From assembly GCF_026162645.1 (NCBI RefSeq), contig NZ_JAOTBE010000011.1, forward strand, positions 1 through 64,000: a DNA stretch of 64,000 nt, written 5' to 3'. A program made the position numbers and the translations under genes. A model generated the notes under the pieces. It worked only from the letters and a program-made list of their open reading frames with translations, was not told the origin of the DNA and ran no database searches. Position 1 is the stretch's first letter; every line of letters starts with the position of its first letter. Shown piece after piece: positions 19,842 through 29,889 of this stretch. Source of the DNA: Paracoccus rhizosphaerae (GTDB taxonomy: Bacteria > Pseudomonadota > Alphaproteobacteria > Rhodobacterales > Rhodobacteraceae).

Positions 19842-20743
19842 TCGCCCGACAGCGCCAGCGCGCGCTGATAGACGTCGCGCCGGGGCAGGCCCAGTTCCTT
19901 TGCGGTTTCGCGGGCAGCGTCCTTGACCGACATCGTGGCCATGTGGCGCAAAAGGACGGTGCGCAGGCGGTCGTCGTCCACCTCGACGGCCGAGGGACGG
20001 TCGAGGACCATGACCACCTCGCCCTTCAGCGCCTCCATCCGGGGATCGGAGGCAAGGTCGCCGGCGGCGCCCCGGATCACCTCCTCGAACTTCTTGGTCA
20101 GCTCCCGGGCGACGACTGCGATGCGGGCCGGGTCGATCGCGGCAATGTCCTGCAGGCAGCGCGAAACGCGGCGCGGGCTTTCATAGAGGATCAGCGTCGA
20201 ATCGACCGCCATCCAGCCTCGCAGCCAGGTCTGCCGTGCCGTGGCGGTCGAGGGCGGGAAGCCCAGGAACAGGAAGCGGTCGCTTGGCAGGCCCGCCACG
20301 CTCAGCGCCGCCAGCGCGGCCGAGGGGCCGGGCAAAGCGTGGACCCGCGCCCCCGCCTCGGCCGCATCCAGCGCCAGGCGATATCCGGGGTCGGCCACCA
20401 GGGGCGTTCCCGCGTCCGAGCAATAGGTCACGCTGCCTCCGTCAGCCAGCGCCGCCAGAAGCGCCGGGCGGGCGCGGTCGCCGTTATGGTCGTGATAGGA
20501 CAGGATCCGCCGCCCCCGCAGGGGAATGCCGTGGATGTCCATCAGGTGGCGCAGCACGCGCGTATCCTCGGCCGCCAGCAGGTCGGCGCTGTTCAGCACA
20601 TCAAGCGCCCGCAGGGTAATGTCGCGCGCAGCCCCGATGGGGGTCGCGACCAGATACAGCCCCGGATCAAGACGCGCGGCTTCGACATGCGCGGATAGTC
20701 GGCGCGGAGGTTCGCCCAAGGGTCTGTCGCTGCGGTCGCTCAT
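19838..20743 (-). CDS. rsmI: 16S rRNA (cytidine-2'-O)-methyltransferase RsmI
   Basis: 301 residues, a tetrapyrrole-methylase-fold enzyme that methylates the 2'-O of C1402 of 16S rRNA using SAM. Visible motifs are GLYLVATPIGAARDITLRAL, AAEDTRVLRHL, SYHDHN, YCSDAGTPLVADPGY and ALPGPSAALAALSVAGLP. The ATG at 20743 follows GGAGG; the open frame continues upstream without family similarity. It diverges from the LpoA-like gene across about 110 bases. Confidence 0.95.
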   Translation of the reverse strand: MSDRSDRPLGEPPRRLSAHVEAARLDPGLYLVATPIGAARDITLRALDVLNSADLLAAEDTRVLRHLMDIHGIPLRGRRILSYHDHNGDRARPALLAALADGGSVTYCSDAGTPLVADPGYRLALDAAEAGARVHALPGPSAALAALSVAGLPSDRFLFLGFPPSTATARQTWLRGWMAVDSTLILYESPRRVSRCLQDIAAIDPARIAVVARELTKKFEEVIRGAAGDLASDPRMEALKGEVVMVLDRPSAVEVDDDRLRTVLLRHMATMSVKDAARETAKELGLPRRDVYQRALALSGE

Positions 20744-20853
20744 CCTGCCTCCGTTCGGCGCCGGAGGGGGCCGGCGCTGATTGCCAATCGCGGATGCAGG
20801 TCCTAGGCTGCCGTCATCCGCGAGCGTTCTTATCACAAAGCAGGAAGTTTCAC

Positions 20854-22062
20854 ATGTTCGCCTTCGCCACAACCCGGCCTGCCCAGGGTCTGCACCGCGC
20901 GCTGCTGAAAACGGCCACGGTGGTCTCGGCCCTGTTCCTTGCGGCATGCGAACCCATGGGCGGGGCCGGTCAGGCCACGGGCCCCGAGACCGGGCCGATG
21001 ATCGACCCGTCCGAGCCTGTCCAGATTGCGCTTCTGGCGCCCGGCGGCACCGGCTCCCAAGACCTCGAATGGCTGGCGCGCAGCATCAAGAACGCCGCTC
21101 GGATGGCGGCGGCCGACGCGCAGGGGGCGACAATCGACCTGCGGATCTATGATGTCGGCGCCTCGACCGAAACGGCGGTCGCGCAGGCCAACGCCGCCGC
21201 CGACGCCGGCGCGCAGATCATCCTCGGGCCGCTGTTCGCCGAGGGCGCGAACGCGGTCGGCAACGCGATGCTGCCGCGCAACATCAACGTCCTGACCTTT
21301 TCCAACAACACCCAGGTGGCCGGCGGCAACGTCTTCATCCTGGGCAACAGCTTCGAGAACATCGCCGACCGGCTGGTCGGCTATGGCGTGGACCAGGGCA
21401 AGCGGAACGTGCTGGTCGTGGCCGAGGACGACATCGCGGGCCAGTTGGGCGGCCGCGCGATCGAGACCGCCATCGCCCGCAACGGGGCGCGGCTGGCGGG
21501 GCGCGTGAACCATCCGGTGTCGATCTCGGGCATCGACGCGGTCACGCCGCGCATCGCCGAGGCCGCGAAGTCCGACCAGGTGGACGCCATCTTCATGACC
21601 GCCAACAACCAGGCCGTCCTGCCCTACCTGACCGAGCAGCTGGCCGAGGCGGGCGTCCGGTCGCCCGTCGCGCAGATGATGGGCCTGACCCGGTGGGACC
21701 AGCCGGCCGACCGCCTGCAGCTGCCGCAACTGGCCGAGGGGTGGTTCGCGATCCCCGACCAGACCCTGCAGCGCCAGTTCGAGGCCCGCTATGCCCAGGC
21801 CTATGGCGAGGCGCCGCACCCGCTGGCGTCATTGGGCTATGACGGCGTCGCCGCCGTGTCGTCGCTGGTACGCAACGGACAGCGCAATGCGCTGGCGACG
21901 TCGGGTCTGACGCAGCCGGCCGGGTTCTCGGGCGTGGGCGGCATCTTCCGGCTGCAGCGCGACGGCACGGTCCAGCGCGGGCTTGCGGTTGCCACCATCC
22001 GCAACAACCAGCTTGTGGTGCTCGACCCCGCGCCGCGCAGCACCCGAGGCTTCGGGTCGTAA
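20854..22062 (+). CDS. LpoA-like penicillin-binding protein activator lipoprotein
   Basis: 402 residues with an N-terminal signal and lipobox LFLAAC, so an outer-membrane-directed lipoprotein is predicted. The body has the type I periplasmic binding fold used by LpoA C-terminal domains and by branched-chain amino acid binding proteins, with AQIILGPLFAEG and the segment LTFSNNTQVAGGNVFILGN. It probably regulates a peptidoglycan synthase. The alternative is an orphan solute-binding protein, which is less likely without transporter genes nearby. The ATG at 20854 follows CAGGAAG. Confidence 0.82.
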   Translation: MFAFATTRPAQGLHRALLKTATVVSALFLAACEPMGGAGQATGPETGPMIDPSEPVQIALLAPGGTGSQDLEWLARSIKNAARMAAADAQGATIDLRIYDVGASTETAVAQANAAADAGAQIILGPLFAEGANAVGNAMLPRNINVLTFSNNTQVAGGNVFILGNSFENIADRLVGYGVDQGKRNVLVVAEDDIAGQLGGRAIETAIARNGARLAGRVNHPVSISGIDAVTPRIAEAAKSDQVDAIFMTANNQAVLPYLTEQLAEAGVRSPVAQMMGLTRWDQPADRLQLPQLAEGWFAIPDQTLQRQFEARYAQAYGEAPHPLASLGYDGVAAVSSLVRNGQRNALATSGLTQPAGFSGVGGIFRLQRDGTVQRGLAVATIRNNQLVVLDPAPRSTRGFGS

Positions 22063-22078
22063 GGGACAGTCCACGCAG

Positions 22079-24859
22079 ATGACAAAGGTCATGAACAGCA
22101 GCGCCCCGGCATCGGCCGGGGCGCTTCCCGTTCCCGAAATCGGTCCGCTGCTGGGCCGGCTGGACCAGGCCCTGGCCGACCTGACCGAGCCGCGGCAGAT
22201 CCGCGCCGCCACGGTCGCGATGCTGATGCAGACGCGGACCGAGTCGATGGCCGCGATCGAGGCGTCCTTCGCCACGCATCCGCGCGCCGCGCGAGAGACG
22301 GTCCGCGCCATCGCCTCGCTGACGGACGTGGTCGTGACGGCGGTGCACCACGTGGCCAGCACGCGGCTGCACCCGCAGCAGTCGCCGTCGGAAAGCGAAC
22401 GTCTGGCCGTCCTGGGCGTCGGCGGCTACGGCCGGGCCGAGATGGCGCCGCATTCGGACGTGGACCTGCTGTTCCTGACGCCGTGGAAGATCACCCCCTG
22501 GGCCGAGAGCGTCGTTGAATCGATGCTCTACATGATGTGGGACCTCAAGTTGAAGATCGGCCATTCGATCCGCAGCGTCGACGACTGCCTGCGGCTGGGT
22601 GGCGCCGACATGACGATCCGGACCTCGCTGGTGGAGCACCGGGTGGTGACCGGTCACGCGCCACTGGCCGAGGAACTGCGGACGCGTCTCTGGACCGAGC
22701 TGTTTGCCGGCACCGTCCCCGAATTCATCGAGGCGAAGCTGGAGGAGCGCGCCAACCGCCACGCCCGTCAGGGCGGCCAGCGCTATGTCCTTGAACCGAA
22801 CGTCAAGGAGGGCAAGGGCGGGCTGCGCGATCTTCAGACCCTCTATTGGATCGCCAAGTACATCCACCGCGTGGACCGTGCGGTGGAACTGGTGGATCTG
22901 GGCGTCTTCACCCGCGACGAGCATCTGGCCTTCTGGCAGGCCGAGGATTTCCTCTGGGCCGTGCGCAGCCACCTGCACCTGATCGCCGGCCGGCCGGTCG
23001 AGGTGCTGTCCTTCGACATGCAGGTCGAGGTGGCCCGCCGGATGCACTATGCCGACACCGCCGCTCGGCGCGGGGTCGAATACTTCATGCAGGATTATTT
23101 CCGCCACGCCACCCGCGTCGGTGAGCTGACCCGTGTCTTCCTGACCGAGCTCGAGGCGCGCCATGTCCGCACGGCGCCCTTCCTTGGCCGGTTCTTCCGC
23201 CGCCGCCGCAAGATGCGTCCGGGCTTCATCGACCGGGCCGGCCGGCTGACATTCGAGGACAGCAGGCAGTTCCTGTCGGACCCGCTGAACATCCTGCGCC
23301 TGTTCGAGGAGGCGCTGCGCAGCGGCGTCCTGATCCATCCCGATGCGATGCGCGTGGTGACCGCGAACCTCGACCTGATCGACGAGAAGGTGCAGAACGA
23401 CCCCGAGGCGATCCGCATCTTCATGGACCTGCTGCTGAAGCACGGGAACCCGGAACGCGCCCTGCGGCGGATGAACGAACTGGGTGTGCTGGGGGCTTTC
23501 ATCCCCGAATTCCAGCCCGTCGTGGCGATGATGCAGTTCAACCTGTATCACCACTATACCGTCGATGAACATTCGATCCAGTGCGTTGCCGCCCTGGCCG
23601 AGATCGAACGCGGCGAGCATCCTGACGACCTGCCCCTGTCCAGCGAGATCATCGACGCCGGCGTGAACCGCCGCGCACTCTATCTGGCGACGCTGCTTCA
23701 TGACATCGGCAAGGGGCGGCGAGAGGATCACTCGATCCTCGGGGCCCGCATCGTGCGGCGCATCGCGACGCGCTTCGGCTTTCCGCAGGACGAGGTCGAT
23801 ATCGTCGAGTGGCTGGTCCGTAACCACCTGCTGATGTCCGACGTGGCGCAGAAGCGCGACATCAGCGACCCGCGCACGCTGCGAGACTTTGCCAAGGCGG
23901 TCAAGACCCGCAAGCGGCTGGACATGCTGCTGGTGCTTACCGTCTGCGACATCCGTGGCGTCGGCCCCGGCACATGGAACAACTGGAAAGCCATGCTGCT
24001 GCGCAAGCTGCACCAAGAAACGGCCGCCGCGCTGGAAAACGGGCTGGAGGAGCTGAACCGCGACCGCCGCCAAGCCGAGGCCAAGCGCAGCCTGCGCCAC
24101 ATGCTGGTCGCCAAGGGCTGGGACGCTCGCGCCATCCGGTCCGAGATGCAACGCCACTACGATGCGTACTGGCCGGGGCTGCCGACCCAGACGCAGGCGG
24201 TCTTCGCCGAACTTCTGTCGGGCCTGGGCGCCGACGAGATCCGCATCGACCTGCGTGCTGACACGGACCGGGACGCCACCAGGGCGGCCTTCGTGCTGTC
24301 TGACCATCCCGGCATCTTTTCCCGGCTGGCGGGGGCGCTGACCTTGACCGGGGCGAACGTGGTCGATGCGCGGACCTACACCACCCGCGACGGCTATGCG
24401 ACCGCGGTGTTCTGGGTCCAGGACAGCGAGGGTCATCCCTTCGCCGAGGATCGCCTGCCCCGCCTGCGCCAGACCATCCTGCGCACCCTGGCCGGCGAAA
24501 TCGTCGCCCGCGAAGCCTTCGCGACCCGCGACAAGCCCAAGAAGCGCAACCGGGAGTTCAAGTTCCCGACCCACATCACCTTCGACAACGACGGCAGCGA
24601 CATCTATACGATCATCGAGGTGGACACCCGCGACCGTCCGGGCTTGCTCTATGACCTGACGCGGACGCTGGCGGCGAACCACATCCAGATCGTCAGCGCG
24701 GTCATCGCCACCTTCGGGGCGCAGGTCGTGGACAGCTTCTACGTCAAGGACATGTTCGGGCTGAAGCTGCACAGCCCGGCCAAGCGGGAAGCGCTGGAAA
24801 AGAAACTGCGCGCGGCGATCGCCGACGGCGTCAAACGGGCCGAGGCTGAACAGGCATGA
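22079..24859 (+). CDS. glnD: Bifunctional uridylyltransferase / uridylyl-removing enzyme (PII regulator)
   Basis: 926 residues. It adds UMP to PII proteins when nitrogen is low and removes it when glutamine is high. The nucleotidyltransferase domain has GVGGYGRAEMAPHSDVDLLFL (G-x-G plus D-x-D, about 115-135). The HD hydrolase domain has LATLLHDIGKGRREDHS. Two C-terminal ACT domains (about 745-820 and 855-920) sense glutamine. The first Met (22079) and a second at 22091 are both possible starts. The stop overlaps the murJ start as ATGA. Confidence 0.96.
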   Translation: MTKVMNSSAPASAGALPVPEIGPLLGRLDQALADLTEPRQIRAATVAMLMQTRTESMAAIEASFATHPRAARETVRAIASLTDVVVTAVHHVASTRLHPQQSPSESERLAVLGVGGYGRAEMAPHSDVDLLFLTPWKITPWAESVVESMLYMMWDLKLKIGHSIRSVDDCLRLGGADMTIRTSLVEHRVVTGHAPLAEELRTRLWTELFAGTVPEFIEAKLEERANRHARQGGQRYVLEPNVKEGKGGLRDLQTLYWIAKYIHRVDRAVELVDLGVFTRDEHLAFWQAEDFLWAVRSHLHLIAGRPVEVLSFDMQVEVARRMHYADTAARRGVEYFMQDYFRHATRVGELTRVFLTELEARHVRTAPFLGRFFRRRRKMRPGFIDRAGRLTFEDSRQFLSDPLNILRLFEEALRSGVLIHPDAMRVVTANLDLIDEKVQNDPEAIRIFMDLLLKHGNPERALRRMNELGVLGAFIPEFQPVVAMMQFNLYHHYTVDEHSIQCVAALAEIERGEHPDDLPLSSEIIDAGVNRRALYLATLLHDIGKGRREDHSILGARIVRRIATRFGFPQDEVDIVEWLVRNHLLMSDVAQKRDISDPRTLRDFAKAVKTRKRLDMLLVLTVCDIRGVGPGTWNNWKAMLLRKLHQETAAALENGLEELNRDRRQAEAKRSLRHMLVAKGWDARAIRSEMQRHYDAYWPGLPTQTQAVFAELLSGLGADEIRIDLRADTDRDATRAAFVLSDHPGIFSRLAGALTLTGANVVDARTYTTRDGYATAVFWVQDSEGHPFAEDRLPRLRQTILRTLAGEIVAREAFATRDKPKKRNREFKFPTHITFDNDGSDIYTIIEVDTRDRPGLLYDLTRTLAANHIQIVSAVIATFGAQVVDSFYVKDMFGLKLHSPAKREALEKKLRAAIADGVKRAEAEQA

Positions 24860-26385
24860 AAAGCGGACTTGTGCGGGGGTTCCTCTCGGTGGGGCTCTGG
24901 ACGCTGATCTCGCGTGCGTCGGGCTTCGTGCGCGACATCCTGATGGCGGCATGGCTGGGCACCGGTCCGGTCGCCGAGGCTTTTCTGATCGCCCTGTCGC
25001 TGCCCAACATGTTCCGGCGCTTCTTCGCCGAGGGCGCGTTCAACACCGCCTTCGTGCCGATGTTTTCAAAAAAAATCGAGAACATCGACGAGGCACGGGG
25101 CTTTGCCCAGGACGCGTTCTCGGGCCTCTTCATGACGGTGCTGGCGCTGTCGGCGCTGGCGATGATCTTCATGCCGGGGCTGGTCTGGCTGATGGCCTCG
25201 GGCTTCGTGGGCGATCCGCGGTTCGACCTTGCGGTGGAATACGGTCGCATCACCTTCCCCTACATCCTGCTGATCTCAATGGCGTCGATGATCTCGGGCG
25301 TGCTGAACGCCAACGGGCGCTTCACCGCCGCCGCTGCGGCGCCGGTGCTGCTGAACCTGCTGTTCATCGTGGCGATGTATCTGGGCCGCTGGCAGGGGTG
25401 GGACCTTGGCTTGACGCTGGCTTGGGCGACGCCGGTCACCGGCATCGCCCAATTGGGGCTGGTCTGGTGGGACGCGCGCGGCTCGGGTTATGTCTTCTGG
25501 CCGCGCCGCCCGCGGCTGACACCGGACATGCGCCGGCTGGTCGCCGTCGCCCTGCCAGCGGCCTTCGCCGGCGGCGTCGTCCAAATCAACCTGCTGATCG
25601 GCCGTCAGGTGGGATCGCGGTTCGAGGGTGCGATCGCCTGGCTGTCCTATTCCGACCGTCTTTACCAGCTGCCGTTGGGGGTCGTGGGGGCAGCGGTGGC
25701 GGTCGTCCTGCTGCCGGAACTGGCCCGCCGCATCCGTGCCGACGATCATGCCGGCGGCCAGTCCGCCTATTCCCGCGCGACGGAATTCGGGCTGTTCCTG
25801 ACCCTGCCCGCCGCCTTCGCGATCGCCGTCATCGCCGAGCCGATGGTCTCCACCCTGTTCCAGCGCGGCGCCTTTTCGGCCTTCGACACGCAGCAGACCT
25901 CGGCGGCGCTGGTGGTCTATGCGCTCGGCCTGCCGGCCTTCGTGCTGCAGAAGATCCTCCAGCCGCTCTATTTCGCGCGCGAAGATACGAAGACGCCGTT
26001 CCGCTATGCGCTGTTCTCGATGATCGTGAATGCGGTGGCGGCGTTCGGCTTGATGCCGGTCTTCGGCTTCCTGGCCGCGGCGCTTGGCACCACGATCGCG
26101 GCCTGGGTCATGGTTGCGCAGCTTTGGTGGGGCACCCGCAGCATGGGGGCTGCGGCACGTGCCGATGCGCGGCTGCGCCGGGCTTTTCCGCGCATCCTGG
26201 CCGCTTCGGCGATCATGGCCATGGCCCTTTGGGTGATGCGCGGGTGGCTGGCGGGTGCAGAGTTGGGGCGCGGCGTCTCTCTGGCGATCCTGGTCTTCGG
26301 CGGGGCGGCGATCTATTTCGCGCTGGCCTACCTGGTCGCCGGCTATCGCCCGTCAGAACTGCGCGCGGCGGTCCGGCGGGGCTAA
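24856..26385 (+). CDS. murJ: Lipid II flippase MurJ
   Basis: 509 residues with about 14 hydrophobic helices, a MOP-superfamily flippase that moves lipid II to the periplasmic side for cell-wall synthesis. The N-terminus has ISRASGFVRDILMA and LPNMFRRFFAEGAFNTAFVP, both strongly conserved in MurJ/MviN. It overlaps glnD as ATGA, the common alphaproteobacterial glnD-murJ pairing. Its stop (CTAA) is shared with the convergent rhomboid gene. Confidence 0.96.
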   Translation: MKSGLVRGFLSVGLWTLISRASGFVRDILMAAWLGTGPVAEAFLIALSLPNMFRRFFAEGAFNTAFVPMFSKKIENIDEARGFAQDAFSGLFMTVLALSALAMIFMPGLVWLMASGFVGDPRFDLAVEYGRITFPYILLISMASMISGVLNANGRFTAAAAAPVLLNLLFIVAMYLGRWQGWDLGLTLAWATPVTGIAQLGLVWWDARGSGYVFWPRRPRLTPDMRRLVAVALPAAFAGGVVQINLLIGRQVGSRFEGAIAWLSYSDRLYQLPLGVVGAAVAVVLLPELARRIRADDHAGGQSAYSRATEFGLFLTLPAAFAIAVIAEPMVSTLFQRGAFSAFDTQQTSAALVVYALGLPAFVLQKILQPLYFAREDTKTPFRYALFSMIVNAVAAFGLMPVFGFLAAALGTTIAAWVMVAQLWWGTRSMGAAARADARLRRAFPRILAASAIMAMALWVMRGWLAGAELGRGVSLAILVFGGAAIYFALAYLVAGYRPSELRAAVRRG

Positions 26386-27083
26386 CGCTGCCGGATCTGC
26401 GCCAGAGCCCGGCGGATGCCGCCGTCGACCAGCAGGAAAGACAGCGCAAATCCCGTGGCGAAGCCCGCAATCTCGGCGATCCAGCCCTGCCCGGCGCCGC
26501 CGAAGATCAGCCCGAAGACCAGCTGGAACGCCAGCAGCACACCGATCAGCACGAATGCGCGCAGGCGGTTGGCATTCTCGGCCGCAAGCCTTGTCCACAG
26601 AAGGAAGGTGAACGCCCCGACCAGCCCATAGACCGCCGGATAGCCGCCGATCAGCGGCGACGGCCGCGCCCCGATCAGCGGCAGGACCGCCGCATAGACC
26701 AGCGCCCCGCCGATGGCCGAACCCAGATACAGCGCCAGCACCGCCGCGGGTCGCAGGTTCTGGGCGACCATGTTGCCGAGCGCCAGCGTGAAGACCACGA
26801 CGAACAGGGCATGGGTCAGCGACACGTGGATGAAGCTGTAGCTGAGGATGCGGTAGAACTGGTCCAGGTCCAGCACGCCGAAGCCCCAGGCCCTCTGCGC
26901 CAGTTCGGGCGGGAAGGCAGTCATTCGGATCGCCGACAGGCGCAGGCCGACGCCCTCGGCCCCGCCGATCAGGCCGGCGCTGCCAAGGGCGAACACTGCC
27001 TCGGATGCGATGACGGGAAGGGCCAGCAGCCAGATCACCGGCGGCAGCGGATTCAGCGGGGATTCAGTCAGGCCGGGGCGCAT
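26382..27083 (-). CDS. Rhomboid-fold membrane protein lacking the catalytic Ser and His
   Basis: 233 residues with six or seven predicted membrane helices and rhomboid-like features: [14 protein letters not shown] in an early helix and a glycine-rich helix at about 143-160. Where active rhomboids have G-x-S-G, this reads GGYP (146-149), so serine is replaced by Y148. Where they have the catalytic histidine before GGF, this reads AEIAGF (203-208), with glutamate at 204. It is therefore predicted to be an inactive pseudoprotease. The ATG at 27083 has AAGGA at proper spacing; another ATG six bases upstream abuts it. Confidence 0.8.
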   Translation of the reverse strand: MRPGLTESPLNPLPPVIWLLALPVIASEAVFALGSAGLIGGAEGVGLRLSAIRMTAFPPELAQRAWGFGVLDLDQFYRILSYSFIHVSLTHALFVVVFTLALGNMVAQNLRPAAVLALYLGSAIGGALVYAAVLPLIGARPSPLIGGYPAVYGLVGAFTFLLWTRLAAENANRLRAFVLIGVLLAFQLVFGLIFGGAGQGWIAEIAGFATGFALSFLLVDGGIRRALAQIRQR

Positions 27084-27159
27084 GGGCATTCCTTGGCGGT
27101 TGCGGAGGTTCCGACCAACCGCTAAGCCAGCGGCCAGGAAATTCCAAGGCAGGCCCGTC

Positions 27160-28194
27160 ATGTCCGACCAGATCAACGCCCAGTTTCGTCAGCGCATCTT
27201 CTCGGGGATCCAGCCGTCTGGCGGGCTGACGCTTGGCAACTATCTGGGCGCGCTGAAGCGGTTCGCGGCCCTGCAGGGCGGAGAGGCCGAGACGATCTAT
27301 TGCGTCGTTGACCTGCACGCCATCACCGTCTGGCAAGACCCTGAAGTCCTGCGCGTCCGCATCCGAGAGGCGGCGGCCGCCTTCATGGCGGCGGGTGTCG
27401 ATCCCGCGCAATCGGTCCTGTTCAATCAAAGCCAGGTCAGCGCCCATGCGGAAATGGCGTGGCTCTTTAACACGGTCGCCCGCGTCGGCTGGATGTACCG
27501 GATGACGCAGTTCAAGGACAAGGCCGGCAAGAATACCGAAAACGTCAGCCTGGGCCTGCTGGCATATCCGGCGCTGATGGCGGCCGACATCCTGACCTAT
27601 CAGGCGACCGCGGTTCCCGTGGGCGAGGATCAGAAGCAGCACCTGGAGCTGACCCGCGACATCGCCGCCAAGTTCAACCACGACTACGGGGTCGAGCATT
27701 TCCCGATGACCGAGCCGCTGATCGAGGGCGTGGCGACACGCGTGATGTCGCTGCGGGACGGGTCGAAGAAGATGTCCAAGTCAGATCCCTCGGACGCCAG
27801 CCGGATCAATCTGACCGACGACGCCGACACCATCGCCCAGAAGATCCGCAAGGCCCGCACCGATGCCGATCCCCTGCCCGGCCAGATGGAGGGCCTGAAG
27901 GACCGCCCCGAGGCGAAGAACCTGGTCAACATCTATGCCGCCCTGGCGGACGAGACGCCCGATCAGGTCCTGGCGCGGTTCGAGGGTCAGGGCTTCGGCG
28001 CCTTCAAGCCGGCCCTGGCCGAGATTGCGGTCGAGGCGCTGGCGCCCATCACCCGCCGGATGGCCGAATATACCGCCGACCCGGCCCAGATCGACCGCAT
28101 CCTGGCCGACGGCGCCGACCGCGCCGCAGCCATCGCCAATCCCATCCTCGATCGCACCAAGGACATCATGGGACTGCTGCGCACCCGCGCCTGA
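27160..28194 (+). CDS. trpS: Tryptophanyl-tRNA synthetase
   Basis: 344 residues, a class I synthetase charging tRNA-Trp. The HIGH-equivalent is in [18 protein letters not shown] and the KMSKS loop is [12 protein letters not shown] (about residues 204-215). [15 protein letters not shown] is also family-typical. The frame is open upstream, but the ATG at 27160 begins the usual N-terminus and follows CAAGGC. A clear intrinsic terminator follows, so it is likely monocistronic. Confidence 0.96.
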   Translation: MSDQINAQFRQRIFSGIQPSGGLTLGNYLGALKRFAALQGGEAETIYCVVDLHAITVWQDPEVLRVRIREAAAAFMAAGVDPAQSVLFNQSQVSAHAEMAWLFNTVARVGWMYRMTQFKDKAGKNTENVSLGLLAYPALMAADILTYQATAVPVGEDQKQHLELTRDIAAKFNHDYGVEHFPMTEPLIEGVATRVMSLRDGSKKMSKSDPSDASRINLTDDADTIAQKIRKARTDADPLPGQMEGLKDRPEAKNLVNIYAALADETPDQVLARFEGQGFGAFKPALAEIAVEALAPITRRMAEYTADPAQIDRILADGADRAAAIANPILDRTKDIMGLLRTRA

Positions 28195-28199
28195 GAACG

Positions 28200-28227
28200 C
28201 GCCACCCGCCGCGGGTGGCGTTTTCTC
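28200..28227 (+). terminator. Intrinsic terminator of trpS
   Basis: Stem CGCCACCC (28200-28207) pairs with GGGTGGCG (28213-28220), loop GCCGC, followed by TTTTCTCC. It begins three bases after the trpS stop codon. Confidence 0.85.
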
Positions 28228-28236
28228 CTCAAAGTG

Positions 28237-28266
28237 TTGCCTTGCCGCACCTGCTGCGGCTATCAG
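28237..28266 (+). promoter_or_regulatory. Possible promoter of the SulP operon
   Basis: TTGCCT at 28237-28242 and TATCAG at 28261-28266, 18 bases apart, lie just after the trpS terminator and before the structured leader. The -10 match is weak and only position supports it. Confidence 0.3.
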
Positions 28267-28282
28267 ACGCGCAATCGCATGG

Positions 28283-28391
28283 ACCCGGTGAGATTCCGGG
28301 TGGCTACTCCGGCCGCCGATCCGCCGGACAATTCGAACCTTTCGCAAGAACATGCTGGGCCGCATCTCTGCCGGCCGGGAACGGATATCTC
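28283..28391 (+). promoter_or_regulatory. Structured leader RNA candidate upstream of the SulP transporter
   Basis: Three hairpins precede the SulP start. They are ACCCGG/CCGGGT with loop TGAGATT (28283-28301), TCCGGC/GCCGGA with a 9-base loop (28308-28328), and GGCCG/CGGCC (28358-28376), which ends next to the ribosome binding site GGGAACGGA. CCGGCC of hairpin 2 can instead pair with GGCCGG of hairpin 3, giving a possible switch. Alphaproteobacterial sulfate-transporter genes are known to carry a conserved cis-RNA called sul1. I cannot confirm that this belongs to that family. Confidence 0.45.
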
Positions 28392-29888
28392 ATGTTTTCG
28401 ATGACACGTTACAAGAACGAATGGCTGGGCAATGTCCGCCCGGACCTTCTGTCGGGGCTGGTGGTGGCGCTGGCCCTCATCCCCGAGGCCATCGCCTTTT
28501 CCATCATCGCGGGCGTCGACCCCAAGGTCGGGCTCTATGCCAGCTTCTCGATCGCGGTGATCACGGCGATCACCGGCGGGCGACCGGGCATGATCTCGGC
28601 CGCGACGGCGGCCACGGCGGTCCTGATGGTCACGCTGGTGCGAGACCACGGGCTGGAATACCTGCTGGCGGCCACGGTGCTGGCCGGCCTGATCCAGATC
28701 GCCTGCGGCGCGCTGAGGCTGGGCTTCGTCATGCGCTTCGTGTCAAAGTCGGTGATGACCGGCTTCGTGAACGCGTTGGCGATCCTGATCTTCATGGCGC
28801 AGCTGCCGGAACTCGACCCCTCGACGCCGGGGGTCGGCTGGTTCACCTATGTCCTGGTCACCGCATCGCTGGCGATCATCTATCTGTTCCCGCGCCTGAC
28901 GACGGCGGTCCCGTCACCCCTGGTCACCATCGTCGTGATGACCGCGCTGGCCATGGCCTTGGGATGGGACGTGCGGACAGTGGGCGACATGGGCGCGCTG
29001 CCCGATACGCTGCCGGTCTTCCTGCTGCCCAACGTGCCGCTGAACCTCGATACGCTGCGGATCATCCTGCCCTATTCCTTCGCTGTAGCAATCGTCGGCC
29101 TGCTGGAAAGCCTCATGACGCAGAACCTGGTGGACGAGCTGACCGACACCCGGACGAACCGCAACCAGGAGTGTATCGGCCAGGGGCTGGCCAACACCGC
29201 CACCGGCTTCATCGGCGGCATGGCGGGCTGCGCAATGATTGGTCAGTCGATGATCAACGTGAAGTCCGGCGGGCGCGGCCGCCTGTCGTCCTTCGTTGCC
29301 GGGGTGGCCCTGCTGATCCTGGTCGTGGGGCTGGGCGATCTGGTCAGCCGCATCCCCATGGCGGCGCTTGTCGCGATCATGATCATGGTCTCGATCGGCA
29401 CGTTCAGCTGGTCGTCGATCTCCAATCTGCGCACTCATCCGCGATCGTCCTCGGTCGTGATGCTGGCGACGGTGGCGACGGTGGTCTGGACGCACAACCT
29501 GGCCATTGGGGTGCTGGTCGGGGTGCTTCTGTCGGGGATATTCTTCGCCGCGAAGATCGCGCAGCTGTTCCGCGTCACCTCAGTGCTGTCGACTGACGGG
29601 CGCAGCCGGACCTATGTGGTCGAGGGGCAGATGTTCTACGGCTCGGTCGAGGATTTCATGGCGGCTTTCGACTTCTCGGAAGCGCTTGATCATGTCACCA
29701 TCGACGTCAGCCGGGCGCATATCTGGGACATCAGCTCGATTCAGGCATTGGACATGGCGATCCTCAAGTTCCGCCGCGACGGGGCCGAGGTCGAGCTGGT
29801 CGGCATGAACGAAGCCTCGGAAACGCTGGTCGACCGGCTTGCCATGCATGACAAGCCCGGCGCGCTGGATAAAATGGTTGCACACTAA
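28392..29888 (+). CDS. SulP family inorganic anion transporter
   Basis: 498 residues. The transmembrane domain (about 1-400) contains [23 protein letters not shown] and the SLC26/SulP-typical [31 protein letters not shown]-terminal STAS domain (about 415-498) includes [19 protein letters not shown]. Likely substrates are sulfate, bicarbonate or another anion; sequence alone does not decide. ATG at 28392 is preceded by GGGAACGGA; a second ATG lies three codons later. It is followed 17 bases later by a universal stress protein gene, probably co-transcribed. Confidence 0.93.
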   Translation: MFSMTRYKNEWLGNVRPDLLSGLVVALALIPEAIAFSIIAGVDPKVGLYASFSIAVITAITGGRPGMISAATAATAVLMVTLVRDHGLEYLLAATVLAGLIQIACGALRLGFVMRFVSKSVMTGFVNALAILIFMAQLPELDPSTPGVGWFTYVLVTASLAIIYLFPRLTTAVPSPLVTIVVMTALAMALGWDVRTVGDMGALPDTLPVFLLPNVPLNLDTLRIILPYSFAVAIVGLLESLMTQNLVDELTDTRTNRNQECIGQGLANTATGFIGGMAGCAMIGQSMINVKSGGRGRLSSFVAGVALLILVVGLGDLVSRIPMAALVAIMIMVSIGTFSWSSISNLRTHPRSSSVVMLATVATVVWTHNLAIGVLVGVLLSGIFFAAKIAQLFRVTSVLSTDGRSRTYVVEGQMFYGSVEDFMAAFDFSEALDHVTIDVSRAHIWDISSIQALDMAILKFRRDGAEVELVGMNEASETLVDRLAMHDKPGALDKMVAH

Positions 29889-29889
29889 A

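Noticed and set aside
21593-24952. Minus-strand open frame of 1119 codons opposite glnD
   Set aside because: Shadow of glnD codon structure; the protein is Arg/His/Gln-rich and without motifs, while glnD shows all its domains.
28283-28301. Cobalamin riboswitch suggested by CCGGTGAGATTCCGGG
   Set aside because: The local hairpin resembles part of a B12 element, but the B12 box and the rest of the core are missing.
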